A DNA stretch of 60,359 bases. Origin: Akkermansia sp. (lineage in GTDB: Bacteria; Verrucomicrobiota; Verrucomicrobiia; Verrucomicrobiales; Akkermansiaceae). Of this stretch, positions 16,562 through 25,389 are shown one piece after another. Location: contig NZ_JAJBTT010000029.1 of NCBI RefSeq assembly GCF_020860705.1, forward strand, positions 1 through 60,359, in the 5' to 3' direction. Made by a program: the position numbers and the translations under genes. How positions within the stretch are numbered: position 1 is the first letter of the stretch; each line of letters begins with the position of its first letter. Below the pieces are notes generated by a model. It did no database searches. It worked only from the letters and a program-made list of their open reading frames with translations, and was not told where the DNA came from.

Positions 16562-17575
16562 ATGGAAGATTGGAAACATTGTCCGGAATTTGCCCCTTTG
16601 GCGGACCTGATCCGCACCCATGACAGCTTTGCGGTCATTGCCCATGTGCATCCGGACGGCGACGCCATTGGTTCCACGCTGGCCCTTGGGGAAGCCCTGA
16701 AGCAGATGGGCAAGAAGGTGATCATGATGAATGAGGACGGCGTGCCTTCCAATCTGGCCTTCATTCCGGGCGTGGAGAATATTATCCCCACGCCTGATGA
16801 AGCGGTGAATGTGGAGGTGGCCGTTTCCGTGGACAACGGGGCGTTTAAGAGGCTGGGCGAACGCAGTCTGAAGGCGCTGGAGGGAGTCAGGGTGTGGGCG
16901 AATATCGACCACCACCAGACCAATGAGCAGTTCGGGGACGTGCAGTGCGTTCTGCCGAACGAGTGCGCCACGGGTGCGGTGCTCTATTATTTTTTCAAGT
17001 ATCTGGGCATTCCCATTACCCCGGTGATGCGTGACGCCCTTTACGTGGCCGTCAGCACGGATACGGGATCTTTCCAGTACCAGATGACGACGGCAGCCGT
17101 GATGGAACTGGCCGCGGATTTAATCCGGATGGGCGTTGACGTCCAGGATATCAACCGCCAGCTGTACCAGGAAAAGCCCTGGGTAAGGATGCAGCTGATG
17201 CGTGAAGCGCTGAACGGCATGAGGCTGACGCCCGACGGCAGGATCTGCACTTTTTGCCTGACGAATGAGGCGAAGGCCCGGATCGGATGCCGTCCGGAAG
17301 ATACGGAAGGCCTGATTGACCTTTTGCGTTCCGTGCAGGGAGTCTGGCTGGCCGCCTATCTGGAGGAAGCGGAGGACGATCCCCGCATCCGCATTTCCCT
17401 GCGGTCCAAGACCCCGGAAGTATCCGTGGCGGAGCTGGCCTCCCGTTTTGGAGGCGGAGGCCATGCCATGGCCGCCGGAGTGCGCATCAGGGGCCCCATT
17501 GAAGAAGTGCGTCTCACCATCCTGAAGGCTATGCAGGAGGAAGTGGAACGCGTGCTCCAACAGCAGATTTCATGA
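16562..17575 (+). CDS. nrnA: DHH-family nanoRNase / pAp phosphatase
   Basis: A 337-residue DHH/DHHA1 protein. The metal-binding motifs are HVHPDGD near residues 28-34, DNG near residue 94, and DHHQTN near residue 117. The C-terminal DHHA1 domain ends with the substrate-binding GGGGHAMAAG. NrnA-type enzymes degrade 2-5 nt RNA and dephosphorylate 3'-phosphoadenosine-5'-phosphate. The ATG at 16562 lies after the terminator and begins at the usual family position. It overlaps truB by 4 bp (ATGA), forming a run nrnA-truB-ribF that is common in bacteria (where rbfA/nrnA/truB/ribF cluster). Confidence 0.88.
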   Translation: MEDWKHCPEFAPLADLIRTHDSFAVIAHVHPDGDAIGSTLALGEALKQMGKKVIMMNEDGVPSNLAFIPGVENIIPTPDEAVNVEVAVSVDNGAFKRLGERSLKALEGVRVWANIDHHQTNEQFGDVQCVLPNECATGAVLYYFFKYLGIPITPVMRDALYVAVSTDTGSFQYQMTTAAVMELAADLIRMGVDVQDINRQLYQEKPWVRMQLMREALNGMRLTPDGRICTFCLTNEAKARIGCRPEDTEGLIDLLRSVQGVWLAAYLEEAEDDPRIRISLRSKTPEVSVAELASRFGGGGHAMAAGVRIRGPIEEVRLTILKAMQEEVERVLQQQIS

Positions 17576-18306
17576 ATACTTCCGATTCCATGCAAGTTCC
17601 CTCGGGCGTGCTTCTGGTTGACAAGGCTCAGGACATGACCTCCCACGATGTGGTGGCGATTGCGCGCCGGTCCCTGGGGATAAAGAAAATCGGCCATTGC
17701 GGCACGCTGGACCCCATGGCTACGGGATTGCTGATGCTGGTGGTGGGAAAGGCGACGAAGCTTCAGGACAAGCTGATGTGCGAGCACAAGGAGTACGCCG
17801 GAACCCTCATGCTGGGGGTGGAGACCTCCTCCCAGGACGCCATGGGGGAAGTAGTGGCGGAGTATTCCGTGGACGGCGTGACGGAACAGTCCGTCCGCGA
17901 GGCGTTTGACCGTTTTGACGGTGCGTTTGAGCAGATTCCTCCGATGGTTTCCGCCATTAAGAAGGATGGCGTGCCGCTGTACAAGCTGGCCCGGAAAGGG
18001 CAGGAAGTGGTGCGGGAGCCGCGCCCTGTGGAGGTGTTCGGCCATCAGATTTCCCGGGTGGCCATTCCGGAAGTGGATTTTACCGTGCAGTGCTCCAAAG
18101 GTTTTTACGTGCGTTCCTATGCGTATGACATCGGGAAGGTTCTGGGCTGTGGCGCGCATTTGAGCGCCCTGCGGCGCACCAGGTCCGGTTCCTTTACCCT
18201 GGAGCGCGCTGTTACGGTGGATACGCTGAAAACCGCCCCCAGGGAAGAGCTGTTCTGTGCCATGCTTTCCTTGGAGGAGCTGGCGGACATTCTGATTGCC
18301 AGGTAA
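17572..18306 (+). CDS. truB: tRNA pseudouridine(55) synthase
   Basis: A 244-residue TruB that isomerises U55 in the T-loop of tRNAs. The catalytic motif HCGTLDPMATGLL, with its nucleophilic Asp, is at about residues 42-54. VSAIKKDGVPLYKLAR and the RSYAYDIGKVLGCGAHLSAL segments are further TruB signatures. No PUA domain follows, so this is the short form. It is translationally coupled to nrnA upstream, and ribF starts 4 bp after its stop. Confidence 0.92.
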   Translation: MNTSDSMQVPSGVLLVDKAQDMTSHDVVAIARRSLGIKKIGHCGTLDPMATGLLMLVVGKATKLQDKLMCEHKEYAGTLMLGVETSSQDAMGEVVAEYSVDGVTEQSVREAFDRFDGAFEQIPPMVSAIKKDGVPLYKLARKGQEVVREPRPVEVFGHQISRVAIPEVDFTVQCSKGFYVRSYAYDIGKVLGCGAHLSALRRTRSGSFTLERAVTVDTLKTAPREELFCAMLSLEELADILIAR

Positions 18307-18310
18307 GAGC

Positions 18311-19246
18311 ATGGTTGTTTACCAGGAGTTCAAGGACTTGAAAGGCGTTTCCTCCCCCGTGCACTGGGCCATGGGAATGTTTGACGGGCTGCATCTCGGG
18401 CATGCGGGGGTGATTGCCGCTGCGGTGGAAGGCGCTGCGCGTGACGGCGGGATTCCCGCCGTGCTGACATTCCGCACCCATCCGCTGGCGCGAGTCCGGC
18501 CGGAAAGCGTGCCGGCCGCCATCATGGCGGTGGAAGCGGAAAAGTTTGCCCTGATGGAAGAACTGGGGGTGCGGATGGTGCTGAATCTGGAATTTTCCTC
18601 TCGGCTGGCCTCCATGAGTCCGGAAGAGTTTATCGGGGAGCTCTGTTCCTCCTGCCGGGTGGCGGAGATTGCCGTGGGGGAAGACTGGCATTTTGGCCGC
18701 GGCCGTGCGGGCAATGTGGAAACCCTGCGCCTTCTGGCAGGCCGCTGCGGGTTCCGGGTGACGGCCGTTCCCCCCATTCTGAAGGATGGGGAGCGCGTGA
18801 GCAGCACCCGGATCCGCGAAGCTGTGCGCGCGGCGGATTTTTCACAGGCGTCCGCCATGCTGGGCCGTCCCTACCGCTGGAAGGGACGGGTGGTTCATGG
18901 CCGCCAGCTGGGCCGCCAGCTTAATTATCCCACAGCCAATATGAAACCCGGCTCCGGCGTGCAGCCTCCCCATGGGGTTTACGCCGTGCGCGCCCGGGTG
19001 AATGGCTCGGAATACGGGGGGGTGGCCAATCTGGGGGTGCGTCCCACCGTGGAGGAAAAAGGAGGAGAATTGCTGCTGGAAACCCATTTGTTCGGGCAGC
19101 CGGGGGATATTTACGGGCGGGAAATGGAAGTGGAGCCGGTCCGGTTCCTGAGGCCGGAGGCCAAATTCCCTTCCCTGGAGGAGTTGAAAAGCCAGCTTGC
19201 CCGGGACGCCGCCAACGCCGCAGAAGTGTTGAAACGGGAAGAGTAA
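18311..19246 (+). CDS. ribF: Bifunctional riboflavin kinase / FMN adenylyltransferase
   Basis: A 311-residue enzyme that makes FMN and then FAD. The N-terminal adenylyltransferase half has GMFDGLHLGHAGVI (a nucleotidyltransferase HxGH variant) and SSTRIREAV. The C-terminal riboflavin kinase half has GRQLGRQLNYPTANM and GVANLGVRPTV. The ATG at 18311 is used rather than an in-frame TTG at 18296 inside truB. It ends the nrnA-truB-ribF run; panD follows after 73 bp with its own promoter-like element. Confidence 0.92.
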   Translation: MVVYQEFKDLKGVSSPVHWAMGMFDGLHLGHAGVIAAAVEGAARDGGIPAVLTFRTHPLARVRPESVPAAIMAVEAEKFALMEELGVRMVLNLEFSSRLASMSPEEFIGELCSSCRVAEIAVGEDWHFGRGRAGNVETLRLLAGRCGFRVTAVPPILKDGERVSSTRIREAVRAADFSQASAMLGRPYRWKGRVVHGRQLGRQLNYPTANMKPGSGVQPPHGVYAVRARVNGSEYGGVANLGVRPTVEEKGGELLLETHLFGQPGDIYGREMEVEPVRFLRPEAKFPSLEELKSQLARDAANAAEVLKREE

Positions 19247-19319
19247 GACACAGAAAACTGTAAAATGAAGGATGACGGCTTGACCGCAGGGGCGATCGGG
19301 GTTTTGTTGTTCGGACGTC

Positions 19320-19658
19320 ATGTTGGTTGAGCAGTTAAAATCAAAAATCCACCGCGCCATGGTCACCCGTGGCGATGTTCAGTATGAAGGCAGTATTGAA
19401 ATTCCTGCCGATCTGATGGCCGCTGTGGACTTATGGCCCGGAGAAAAGGTTCTCGTGGCGTCCGTTACTTCCGGAAACCGTCTGGAAACGTATGCGCTGC
19501 AAGGGCCTGCCGGTACGGGAAACATCATCATGAACGGCGGCGCGGCTCACCTGATCAAGACGGGCGAGCGGGTGGTCATCATGAGCTTCGCCCTGTCCGA
19601 CAAACCGATCATTCCCAAGAAAATCGTTTGCAACGAGCATAACGAAATCATTTCCTAG
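19320..19658 (+). CDS. panD: Aspartate 1-decarboxylase proenzyme
   Basis: A 112-residue PanD that decarboxylates L-aspartate to beta-alanine for pantothenate and CoA. The self-processing site is the Gly24-Ser25 pair in YEGS, exactly where the family cleaves to create the pyruvoyl group on Ser25. HRAMVTRGD, ETYALQGPAG and the NGGAAHLI motif (substrate pocket) are all present. Upstream, TTGACC (19280-19285) and a weak TTTGTT 17 bp later may form its promoter. It is slightly shorter than E. coli PanD (126 residues). Confidence 0.93.
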   Translation: MLVEQLKSKIHRAMVTRGDVQYEGSIEIPADLMAAVDLWPGEKVLVASVTSGNRLETYALQGPAGTGNIIMNGGAAHLIKTGERVVIMSFALSDKPIIPKKIVCNEHNEIIS

Positions 19659-19660
19659 AC

Positions 19661-19689
19661 TTTACAAACCGTCGGAATTCCCACATACT
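19661..19689 (+). promoter_or_regulatory. Promoter of secG
   Basis: TTTACA (19661-19666), 17-bp spacer, CATACT (19684-19689), then 10 bp to the ATG at 19700. The predicted start falls about 3 nt before the start codon, so the mRNA would be almost leaderless. Confidence 0.5.
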
Positions 19690-19699
19690 CCCCGCGCTC

Positions 19700-20194
19700 A
19701 TGAACCTTTTTTTAGCAAATTCACTCAATATCAGCATTCAGTTACTCTTTGCCGTTCTGGTGATTGTGTCACTTCTTCTTTTGGGCGTGGTACTGATGCA
19801 GAGACCCAAGCAGGAAGGGCTGGGAGCCGCCTTCGGCGCTGCCATTACAGACCAGGCTTTTGGCGCACGGACTACGGATGTGCTGAAAAAAGCCACGGTC
19901 TACTTCGGGACCGCCTTCATGGTTCTTTGCCTGGTGCTGGGCATGCTGATCAACCGGCAGCACGTCAAGAGCTCGGAAAGCCTGCTGAGTCCTGAAATGA
20001 TGAAGGCCGCCGCCAAGCAGGAAGCCTCCGTTCCCGTCAAGACGCCGGAAGAACTCCAGCAGGAAGAATTGCGCAGGCGCGCCGCCGAGGCGGAAGCCGC
20101 TTCCTCCCAGGCGCCGGCTCCCGCTGTTCCGGAAGTGCCTGTCGCTCCGGAAACCCCCGTGGTTCCGGAAACTCCTGCAGCCCCTGCCAACTAA
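19700..20194 (+). CDS. secG: Preprotein translocase subunit SecG
   Basis: A 164-residue inner-membrane protein of the SecYEG channel. It has two membrane helices (about residues 9-32 and 70-90) joined by the conserved MQRPKQEGLGAAFG loop. The C-terminal 70 residues are unusual: a Lys/Gln/Glu helix followed by a low-complexity Pro/Ala/Val tail with repeated PEVPVAPETP-like units. This makes the protein much longer than most SecG (75-110 residues). A hairpin terminator follows. Confidence 0.88.
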   Translation: MNLFLANSLNISIQLLFAVLVIVSLLLLGVVLMQRPKQEGLGAAFGAAITDQAFGARTTDVLKKATVYFGTAFMVLCLVLGMLINRQHVKSSESLLSPEMMKAAAKQEASVPVKTPEELQQEELRRRAAEAEAASSQAPAPAVPEVPVAPETPVVPETPAAPAN

Positions 20195-20209
20195 GGGAAT
20201 CTTTTTTCC

Positions 20210-20244
20210 AAACACCCCGGTTGCCGGATGGCGCCGGGGTGTTT
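20210..20244 (+). terminator. Hairpin terminator after secG
   Basis: An 11-bp stem AAACACCCCGG / CCGGGGTGTTT (20210-20220 with 20234-20244), starting 16 bp after the secG stop codon. The T-tract that follows is short. Confidence 0.65.
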
Positions 20245-20321
20245 GCATGCCGGGGGGATGCACGGCATGTCTGCCGTCCCGGAAGTACGTTTTGAAATTG
20301 GCGGTTCCGCACGTTTTCCGC

Positions 20322-20349
20322 TTGCCCTGAACTGTAATTGCGCTACTCT
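20322..20349 (+). promoter_or_regulatory. Promoter of the pseudopilin gene
   Basis: TTGCCC (20322-20327), 16-bp spacer, TACTCT (20344-20349), then 9 bp to the ATG at 20359. The predicted transcript starts within about 3 nt of the start codon. Confidence 0.55.
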
Positions 20350-20358
20350 TGGCAAAGT

Positions 20359-21000
20359 ATGAAGGCACCTTTTTTGAACCGTAAATCCAAGGGATTCACG
20401 TTGATTGAATTGCTTGTGGTAATCGCCATTATCCTGACGCTGGCCGGTATTGCCATGACGGTGGTGAATGGCGTGATGGAAAAATCCCGGGTTACCACGG
20501 CGCGGAGCGACTGTAACGGTTTGCAGACGGCCATTGAAAATTACATGCTGGACAACGGCCGTGTTCCCGTGGCCTGGAACGGCCGGGAAATGGCCAAACA
20601 GGCCCGCAGGGACGGACAGTTTTACATAACGACGGCTGTGGACGACGACAGCCGCATCATGAGCATCCTGACCAATTATATGGACCGGGCGGATGAGGAC
20701 AGGAAACTGAACCCCAAAAAGACGGCCTATTTCAACACCACGACCACGGATGTGGAAGGCTCCCCCGGCCTGTTCTTTGAAAGCCGCGGACGCGTGGGCC
20801 TGATGGACCCGTGGGAATCCCCCTATCACATTATTCTGAACGCCAATCCTGACGACCGTACTCCCCGCGTCCAGGTCGGCTCCCGCATGGTGACCAAGAA
20901 CGTGGCTGTTTACAGCACCGGCAAGGACAAGCAGGGCAGCACGGTGGATGGCCACATCAACAATCCGGAATTGACGGAAGATAACGTGACTTCCTGGTAA
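20359..21000 (+). CDS. Type II secretion / type IV pilin-like protein (pseudopilin)
   Basis: A 213-residue protein with a classic prepilin signal: a short basic leader NRKSKG, the cleavage site before FTLIELLVVIAII with Glu at +5 of the mature protein, and then a long hydrophobic helix. The C-terminal domain is soluble with no obvious Cys pairs. It should be processed by a prepilin peptidase and inserted in the inner membrane as a pilus or pseudopilus subunit. No pilus assembly genes lie nearby; stand-alone pseudopilins are common in Verrucomicrobiota and Planctomycetota (general knowledge). Its role is unclear. Confidence 0.82.
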   Translation: MKAPFLNRKSKGFTLIELLVVIAIILTLAGIAMTVVNGVMEKSRVTTARSDCNGLQTAIENYMLDNGRVPVAWNGREMAKQARRDGQFYITTAVDDDSRIMSILTNYMDRADEDRKLNPKKTAYFNTTTTDVEGSPGLFFESRGRVGLMDPWESPYHIILNANPDDRTPRVQVGSRMVTKNVAVYSTGKDKQGSTVDGHINNPELTEDNVTSW

Positions 21001-21157
21001 CGCATTCCCGGACCGTCCGTTGAGAGGCGGTTCCGATTTATTTTGCGGGGCTTCCGGCGTATGGCCGCGAGGCCCCGCGATATATTCAGGCATATTGCCT
21101 CCAAACCGTATTTTTTTCTTTTCAACCACTCTCAAAAACCCCTCAATAAGCCCAGAC

Positions 21158-22225
21158 ATGAACTGGTTCAAAACAGACGACGTACGCATTCAAGACATCG
21201 AGCCCCTGATTTCCCCCGCCATCCTGATCAAGGATTATCCGGCGACCACGGAAATCGCCAAAATGGTGGCTACGACCCGCAAGAATGCGGAGAACATCAT
21301 TTCCGGCCACGACGACCGCCTGCTGGTGGTGGTGGGGCCGTGCTCCATCCATGATCCCCAGGCCGCAGTAGACTATGCCTCCCGCCTGAAGGAACAGATG
21401 GCGCGCTTTGAAAAGGATCTGGTGATCATCATGCGCGTGTATTTTGAAAAGCCCCGCACTACGGTGGGCTGGAAGGGCCTGATCAATGACCCGTTCATGA
21501 ACCACACCTTTGACATCAACCGCGGCCTTCACATGGCCCGCGGCCTGCTGCTGCGCCTGGGAGACATGGGCATTCCCGCCGCCACCGAGTTCCTGGATAC
21601 CATCACTCCGCAATATATCGCGGACCTGATTACATGGGGAGCCATCGGCGCGCGCACCACGGAAAGCCAGGTGCACCGTGAACTGGCCTCCGGACTTTCC
21701 ATGCCTGTAGGGTTCAAGAACGGCACCAGCGGCAGCCTCCAGATTGCCGTGGACGCCATTATTTCCTCCTCCTGCCCGCACTGCTTCCTTTCCGTGACCA
21801 AGCAGGGCGTTTCCGCCATCGTCTCCACCACGGGCAACAAGTCCTGCCACCTGATTCTGCGGGGTTCCTCCCTGGGGCCGAACTTCGATGACGAGCATGT
21901 GAAGGAAGCCTCAGAAGCTTTACAGAAAGCTGGCATCAACAACCGCATCATGGTGGATTGCTCCCATGGCAACAGCTGCAAGGATTACCGCAAGCAGCCG
22001 GCCGTGGCCGCCAGCATCGCGGAACAGATTTCCAACGGATCCGACCAGGTGGTGGCCGTGATGATTGAAAGCAACATTGTGGAAGGAGCCCAGCCGCTGA
22101 GTTCCGACCTGGTGTACGGCAAGAGCATCACCGACCAGTGCATCGGCTGGGACAGCACGGTGGAAGTGCTGGAAACCATGGCCGCAGCTGTCCGCAAGCG
22201 CCGCGCCAAGCGGCAGGAAGCGTGA
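21158..22225 (+). CDS. aroG: 3-deoxy-7-phosphoheptulonate synthase, class I
   Basis: A 355-residue DAHP synthase catalysing the first step of the shikimate pathway (PEP plus erythrose 4-phosphate). It carries VVVGPCSIHDP, the MRVYFEKPRTTVGWKGLINDP block, GARTTESQVHRELASGLS, and MVDCSHGNS with metal/PEP-binding residues. This is the AroF/G/H type, normally feedback-inhibited by an aromatic amino acid; which one cannot be told from the sequence. I chose the ATG at 21158 because it gives the usual N terminus (NWFKTDDVRI...). It is monocistronic, with a convergent terminator downstream. Confidence 0.92.
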   Translation: MNWFKTDDVRIQDIEPLISPAILIKDYPATTEIAKMVATTRKNAENIISGHDDRLLVVVGPCSIHDPQAAVDYASRLKEQMARFEKDLVIIMRVYFEKPRTTVGWKGLINDPFMNHTFDINRGLHMARGLLLRLGDMGIPAATEFLDTITPQYIADLITWGAIGARTTESQVHRELASGLSMPVGFKNGTSGSLQIAVDAIISSSCPHCFLSVTKQGVSAIVSTTGNKSCHLILRGSSLGPNFDDEHVKEASEALQKAGINNRIMVDCSHGNSCKDYRKQPAVAASIAEQISNGSDQVVAVMIESNIVEGAQPLSSDLVYGKSITDQCIGWDSTVEVLETMAAAVRKRRAKRQEA

Positions 22226-22306
22226 GGCCTTTCACCTCCGGGTGAAAGACGGCGCAAGAGGCAGAGGATTTTTTAATCTTTCCTTCTTGGCGTTTAGCGA
22301 TTTATA

Positions 22307-22338
22307 TTGACCCTTCGGCGTTTCCGCCGGAGGGTCAA
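22307..22338. terminator. Bidirectional terminator between convergent genes
   Basis: TTGACCCTTCGGCG pairs across a short loop with CCGCCGGAGGGTCAA, leaving one unpaired C and one G-T pair. The stem reaches into the last codons of the minus-strand lipoprotein gene. A second smaller hairpin (CTTTCACC / GGTGAAAG, 22229-22248) sits directly after the aroG stop codon. Confidence 0.6.
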
Positions 22339-22826
22339 TGATCGTCCCCCCACAGGTAGGAGTGGCTTTCGGAAATCGTCTTGCCGTGGTGGTCCTTCAG
22401 GAGGAGTTTCCAGGCCAGAATCTCGCCTTTTTCCTTGGCTTCATCCCCGGTGAATTTAAAAACGGGGGTTTGCGTTCCGCCCTTCCTCCCCGCGGGGTAG
22501 GAAATGGATTTGGTCAGAACGGTTGAGCCTGTTTTTCCCTGGCGGTACATCATGACCAGGGTGGCCGGCTGTTCGGGATTTGCATCATTCCAGGTGACAA
22601 AGTAGTATTGCCCCAGGCGCTGGAGGCGCTCTTTTTGGGAAACGGCGCCATGCAGGAGATAAGTGGCCTGGGAGCGGTGCATGCCGACGTCTTCCGCAGG
22701 CACCACCGTTGTTTTCAAAGGAACTTCCCGCACATACTCAATCCGGGAACCCTGCTCCGCACAGGAAAACAGGACCGGCATGATGACGGCGGCGCAGAGG
22801 AGGGCAGGAAACTTCATGGAACCCAT
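22335..22826 (-). CDS. Hypothetical lipoprotein
   Basis: A 163-residue protein, or 160 from the ATG at 22817. It has a lipoprotein signal ending in VLFSC and a mature domain of about 140 residues, predicted beta-rich, with YYFVTWNDANPEQPATLVMMY and a terminal SHSYLWGDDH. No family recognised. It is probably an envelope protein. It is monocistronic and convergent with aroG. Confidence 0.65.
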   Translation of the reverse strand: MGSMKFPALLCAAVIMPVLFSCAEQGSRIEYVREVPLKTTVVPAEDVGMHRSQATYLLHGAVSQKERLQRLGQYYFVTWNDANPEQPATLVMMYRQGKTGSTVLTKSISYPAGRKGGTQTPVFKFTGDEAKEKGEILAWKLLLKDHHGKTISESHSYLWGDDH

Positions 22827-23026
22827 TCAATACATATCCGCCCGGGGAGTCAACACAAAGGTGGGTGCTCCCGCCGCACAGGGAAAGGCAGCCGTCCATC
22901 CGGGGGCGTGAAGCGTTTCTCCCGGCCATTTCTACAGGATTTCTGCCGCAGGTGGCGGAGAAAGGCAGGAATAAAGGCCGTTTGAAAATGAAGGAAAGCG
23001 GCAGGCCGCCAGGACCGGACAAGGTT

Positions 23027-24013
23027 TTAGTACAACGGCACGACAAAGGAGGAACCCAGCGCCAGCCAGCAGGGCAGCGTGAGGAAGGAAGCTACGGTGG
23101 TGGTCAGCAGGATTTGAGTGCCCAGGTCGGGATGGCCGCCGAAGCGTTTGGCCAGAATGACCGGAATGACGGCGGAAGGAATCGCCGCCTGGATGATGAT
23201 GACGCGTTTGATATAGTCGTCCACCGGCAGGAAATAAGCCATCAGAAGCAGAAGGGCCGGAGCCAGCCCCAGGCGCGTCAGCAGGCCACAGACAATGGGT
23301 TTGGGCTCCCATTTCATGTTGTGCCACAGGTCCCTCATGGAACAGCCGAACAGGATCAGGCAGAGGGGCGTGGCGCAGTTGCCGATCATCTCAAAGGTCT
23401 TCATCAGGGGTGGCTGGGCTACGTAAGTTCCCAGCCCGGACCAGGCAAGCGCCAGGCCCACGATGACCGCCAGCAGGGGGCCGCGGAAGAAGACGCCCAT
23501 GTTCAGGTTGCCGGGGCCTCCGGCAATGATGATGACGCCGATGCTCCAGACGACCAGTTCACACCCCACGTTGTGGACGAACAGGACGCCCAGCGTGGGA
23601 TCGTTGCTGGCCGTGAACAGCATCTGGATGATGGGAATGACGAAAAAGGCGTAATTCTGCACCCCTGCCGTCAGGGTGAAGGTCCGCAGCCCCGTGCCGA
23701 TGCGCATGCGCAGCATTTTGGCGACCAGCCATGCGGATGCAATACCCAGAAGGAGCTCCAGCGCGCCTGCCGCAATGGCCTGGAGGGAAAAGGAAACGCT
23801 GCTGAGCGTCTCATTCCCGGAAAGCACCATGTACTTCATGATGCTGTGAAAAACGAGGCAGGGGTAGGCCACGTCCATCGCAATGCGCATGATGGGCGCA
23901 TCGTGGTCCGCCTGGATGACCTGCTTGTGGCGCAGGTAGAAACCCGTGGCGAAGAAAAGGTAAACGGGGATGGTGGAGAGGAAGGAAGTGAGGATGATGG
24001 AACCGGTGTCCAT
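23027..24013 (-). CDS. AEC-family (auxin efflux carrier-type) transporter
   Basis: A 328-residue inner-membrane protein with about ten hydrophobic segments in two repeats of five. It contains GNCATPLCLILFGCSM (the GxxxxPL segment of the first-repeat crossover) and a C-terminal AAIPSAVIPVILAKRFGG, both typical of the AEC/BART group related to malonate and auxin carriers. Substrates are usually small organic acids. There is a 54-bp gap to the HAD gene downstream on the same strand, so they may be co-transcribed. Confidence 0.82.
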   Translation of the reverse strand: MDTGSIILTSFLSTIPVYLFFATGFYLRHKQVIQADHDAPIMRIAMDVAYPCLVFHSIMKYMVLSGNETLSSVSFSLQAIAAGALELLLGIASAWLVAKMLRMRIGTGLRTFTLTAGVQNYAFFVIPIIQMLFTASNDPTLGVLFVHNVGCELVVWSIGVIIIAGGPGNLNMGVFFRGPLLAVIVGLALAWSGLGTYVAQPPLMKTFEMIGNCATPLCLILFGCSMRDLWHNMKWEPKPIVCGLLTRLGLAPALLLLMAYFLPVDDYIKRVIIIQAAIPSAVIPVILAKRFGGHPDLGTQILLTTTVASFLTLPCWLALGSSFVVPLY

Positions 24014-24067
24014 GGCGGGAAAATGGCGGGGAGGGATGGGTTGAGGGAAATGAAAAAGCGGGGAGGG

Positions 24068-24715
24068 TTACGCTCTTTTCCTGATCCGGCACAGGAAATG
24101 CGCCAGGTCCTTGATGCTGGAAAATACCTTTGAAGGATTGGCCTCTTCCAGAGCGGCGGTATCGGCAGTAGTGGCCCAGGCGGCGGACAGGCAGGCGACG
24201 CCTGCTTTGTTGCAGGCGGCTACATCCGATACCGTGTCCCCGACGTAATAAAATTCATCTTTTTCCAGATGGTAGGCATGCAGGAGCTCTTCAATAGCTT
24301 CCGCTTTATTCGGCCTGTCTTCCGCACCTGTCTTGATGGAGCGGAACAGGCCCTGCATGCCGAATTTTTCCAGCGTGATGCGGCAGCTTTTTTCTCCCTT
24401 TCCGGTAATCAGTGCGACCAGTACTCCCTCTTTGTTCAGGTCGTTGATCAATTCGCAAATGCCCTCGTACGGTGCCGGGCATTCCTCATGCATTTTTTCA
24501 TAAACCGGGTAGAAGTCATGAAGGGCATCCCGCCATTTTTCCCCGGCGACCATTTTGATCATGCCGACCTCATTCAGGCCGAAGGTCTGCGTGATTTCCC
24601 GTTCGCTCAGCGTATGGCCCGCGTAGGGGGAGACTGCCTGCTCAAACGCCCTGATGCACATGAGGACCGTCTCCCCTATTGTGCCGTCCAGATCAAAGGC
24701 CACCAGTTTAATCAT
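24068..24715 (-). CDS. HAD-superfamily phosphatase
   Basis: A 215-residue HAD subfamily IA hydrolase. The nucleophile motif is FDLDGTIGET (Asp9 and Asp11), motif II is ALITGKG, a Lys lies near residue 150, and motif IV is YVGDTVSDV. The cap inserted after residue 15 is helical (type C1). This fits phosphoglycolate phosphatase or beta-phosphoglucomutase-like enzymes that act on small phospho-metabolites. The ATG overlaps the stop of the O-acetyltransferase gene by 4 bp, so they are translationally coupled. Confidence 0.82.
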   Translation of the reverse strand: MIKLVAFDLDGTIGETVLMCIRAFEQAVSPYAGHTLSEREITQTFGLNEVGMIKMVAGEKWRDALHDFYPVYEKMHEECPAPYEGICELINDLNKEGVLVALITGKGEKSCRITLEKFGMQGLFRSIKTGAEDRPNKAEAIEELLHAYHLEKDEFYYVGDTVSDVAACNKAGVACLSAAWATTADTAALEEANPSKVFSSIKDLAHFLCRIRKRA

Positions 24716-25314
24716 TGTTCTGCGCTCCCGTTGATTTTACGGATCACCCTGCAGGGATTCCCTGCCGCCAGGCTGTTGGGGGGAATATTCTTCGTCACCA
24801 CGCTTCCGGCGCCGATGACGCTGCCCTTTCCGATCGTGATTCCGGGCAGGATGATGACGCCGCCGCCAATCCAGCAGCCGTCTTCTATAGTGACCGGGAG
24901 GGCAAAGGTATGGCGGACGTACTCGACGCCCTCCGCCGTTTCCACGGGGGTGAGGCGTTCATTCAGGTCAACGGGATGCGTGGCGGTGTAAATCTGCACA
25001 TTGGGGGCAATCAGCACATTGCTGCCGATGGTGATCCTGTTGCAGTCCACGAAGGTGCATCCCGTATTGACGGTGACGTTGTTCCCTATATGGATATTGC
25101 AGCCGTAGTCGCAGATGAAGGAATGGCCTATAGAAACTTTTGTGCCGATGCTGCCGAGCATTTCCTTCAGCACCTGGTACTTCTCCTCCTTATGGTCGTA
25201 AGGCAGGGAATTGTACTTCATCAGCAGCCGGTGGGCCTTGTTCTTGAATTCCAGAAACACTTTGTCATGGCAGTCGTACCACTCGCCCGCCAGGCATTTT
25301 TCCAGTTCAGTCAT
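24712..25314 (-). CDS. Maltose/galactoside-type O-acetyltransferase
   Basis: A 200-residue acetyl-CoA-dependent acetyltransferase with the N-terminal Mac cap (MTELEKCLAGEWYDCHD...) and a left-handed beta-helix of hexapeptide repeats (GCNIHIGNNVTVNTGC, ITIGSNVLIAPNVQIYTATHPVD). His in TATHPVD is the expected catalytic base. GVIILPGITIGKGSVIGAGSVVTKNIPP closes the helix. It probably acetylates a sugar 6-OH. It is one of the few genes here with a clear Shine-Dalgarno: AAAGGAG, 7 nt before the ATG. Confidence 0.88.
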   Translation of the reverse strand: MTELEKCLAGEWYDCHDKVFLEFKNKAHRLLMKYNSLPYDHKEEKYQVLKEMLGSIGTKVSIGHSFICDYGCNIHIGNNVTVNTGCTFVDCNRITIGSNVLIAPNVQIYTATHPVDLNERLTPVETAEGVEYVRHTFALPVTIEDGCWIGGGVIILPGITIGKGSVIGAGSVVTKNIPPNSLAAGNPCRVIRKINGSAEQ

Positions 25315-25351
25315 GATGGTTCTCCTTTCATTACCGGCTGTATGGCGGCAG

Positions 25352-25382
25352 GCACCCTGCTGCGCGTTCGTCAGCAGGGTGC
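25352..25382 (-). terminator. Hairpin after guaA
   Basis: A perfect 11-bp stem (GCACCCTGCTG with CAGCAGGGTGC) and a 9-nt loop, lying between the end of guaA and the next minus-strand gene. There is no strong T-tract on the minus side, so termination may be factor-dependent or partial. Confidence 0.55.
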
Positions 25383-25389
25383 GGAGGCC

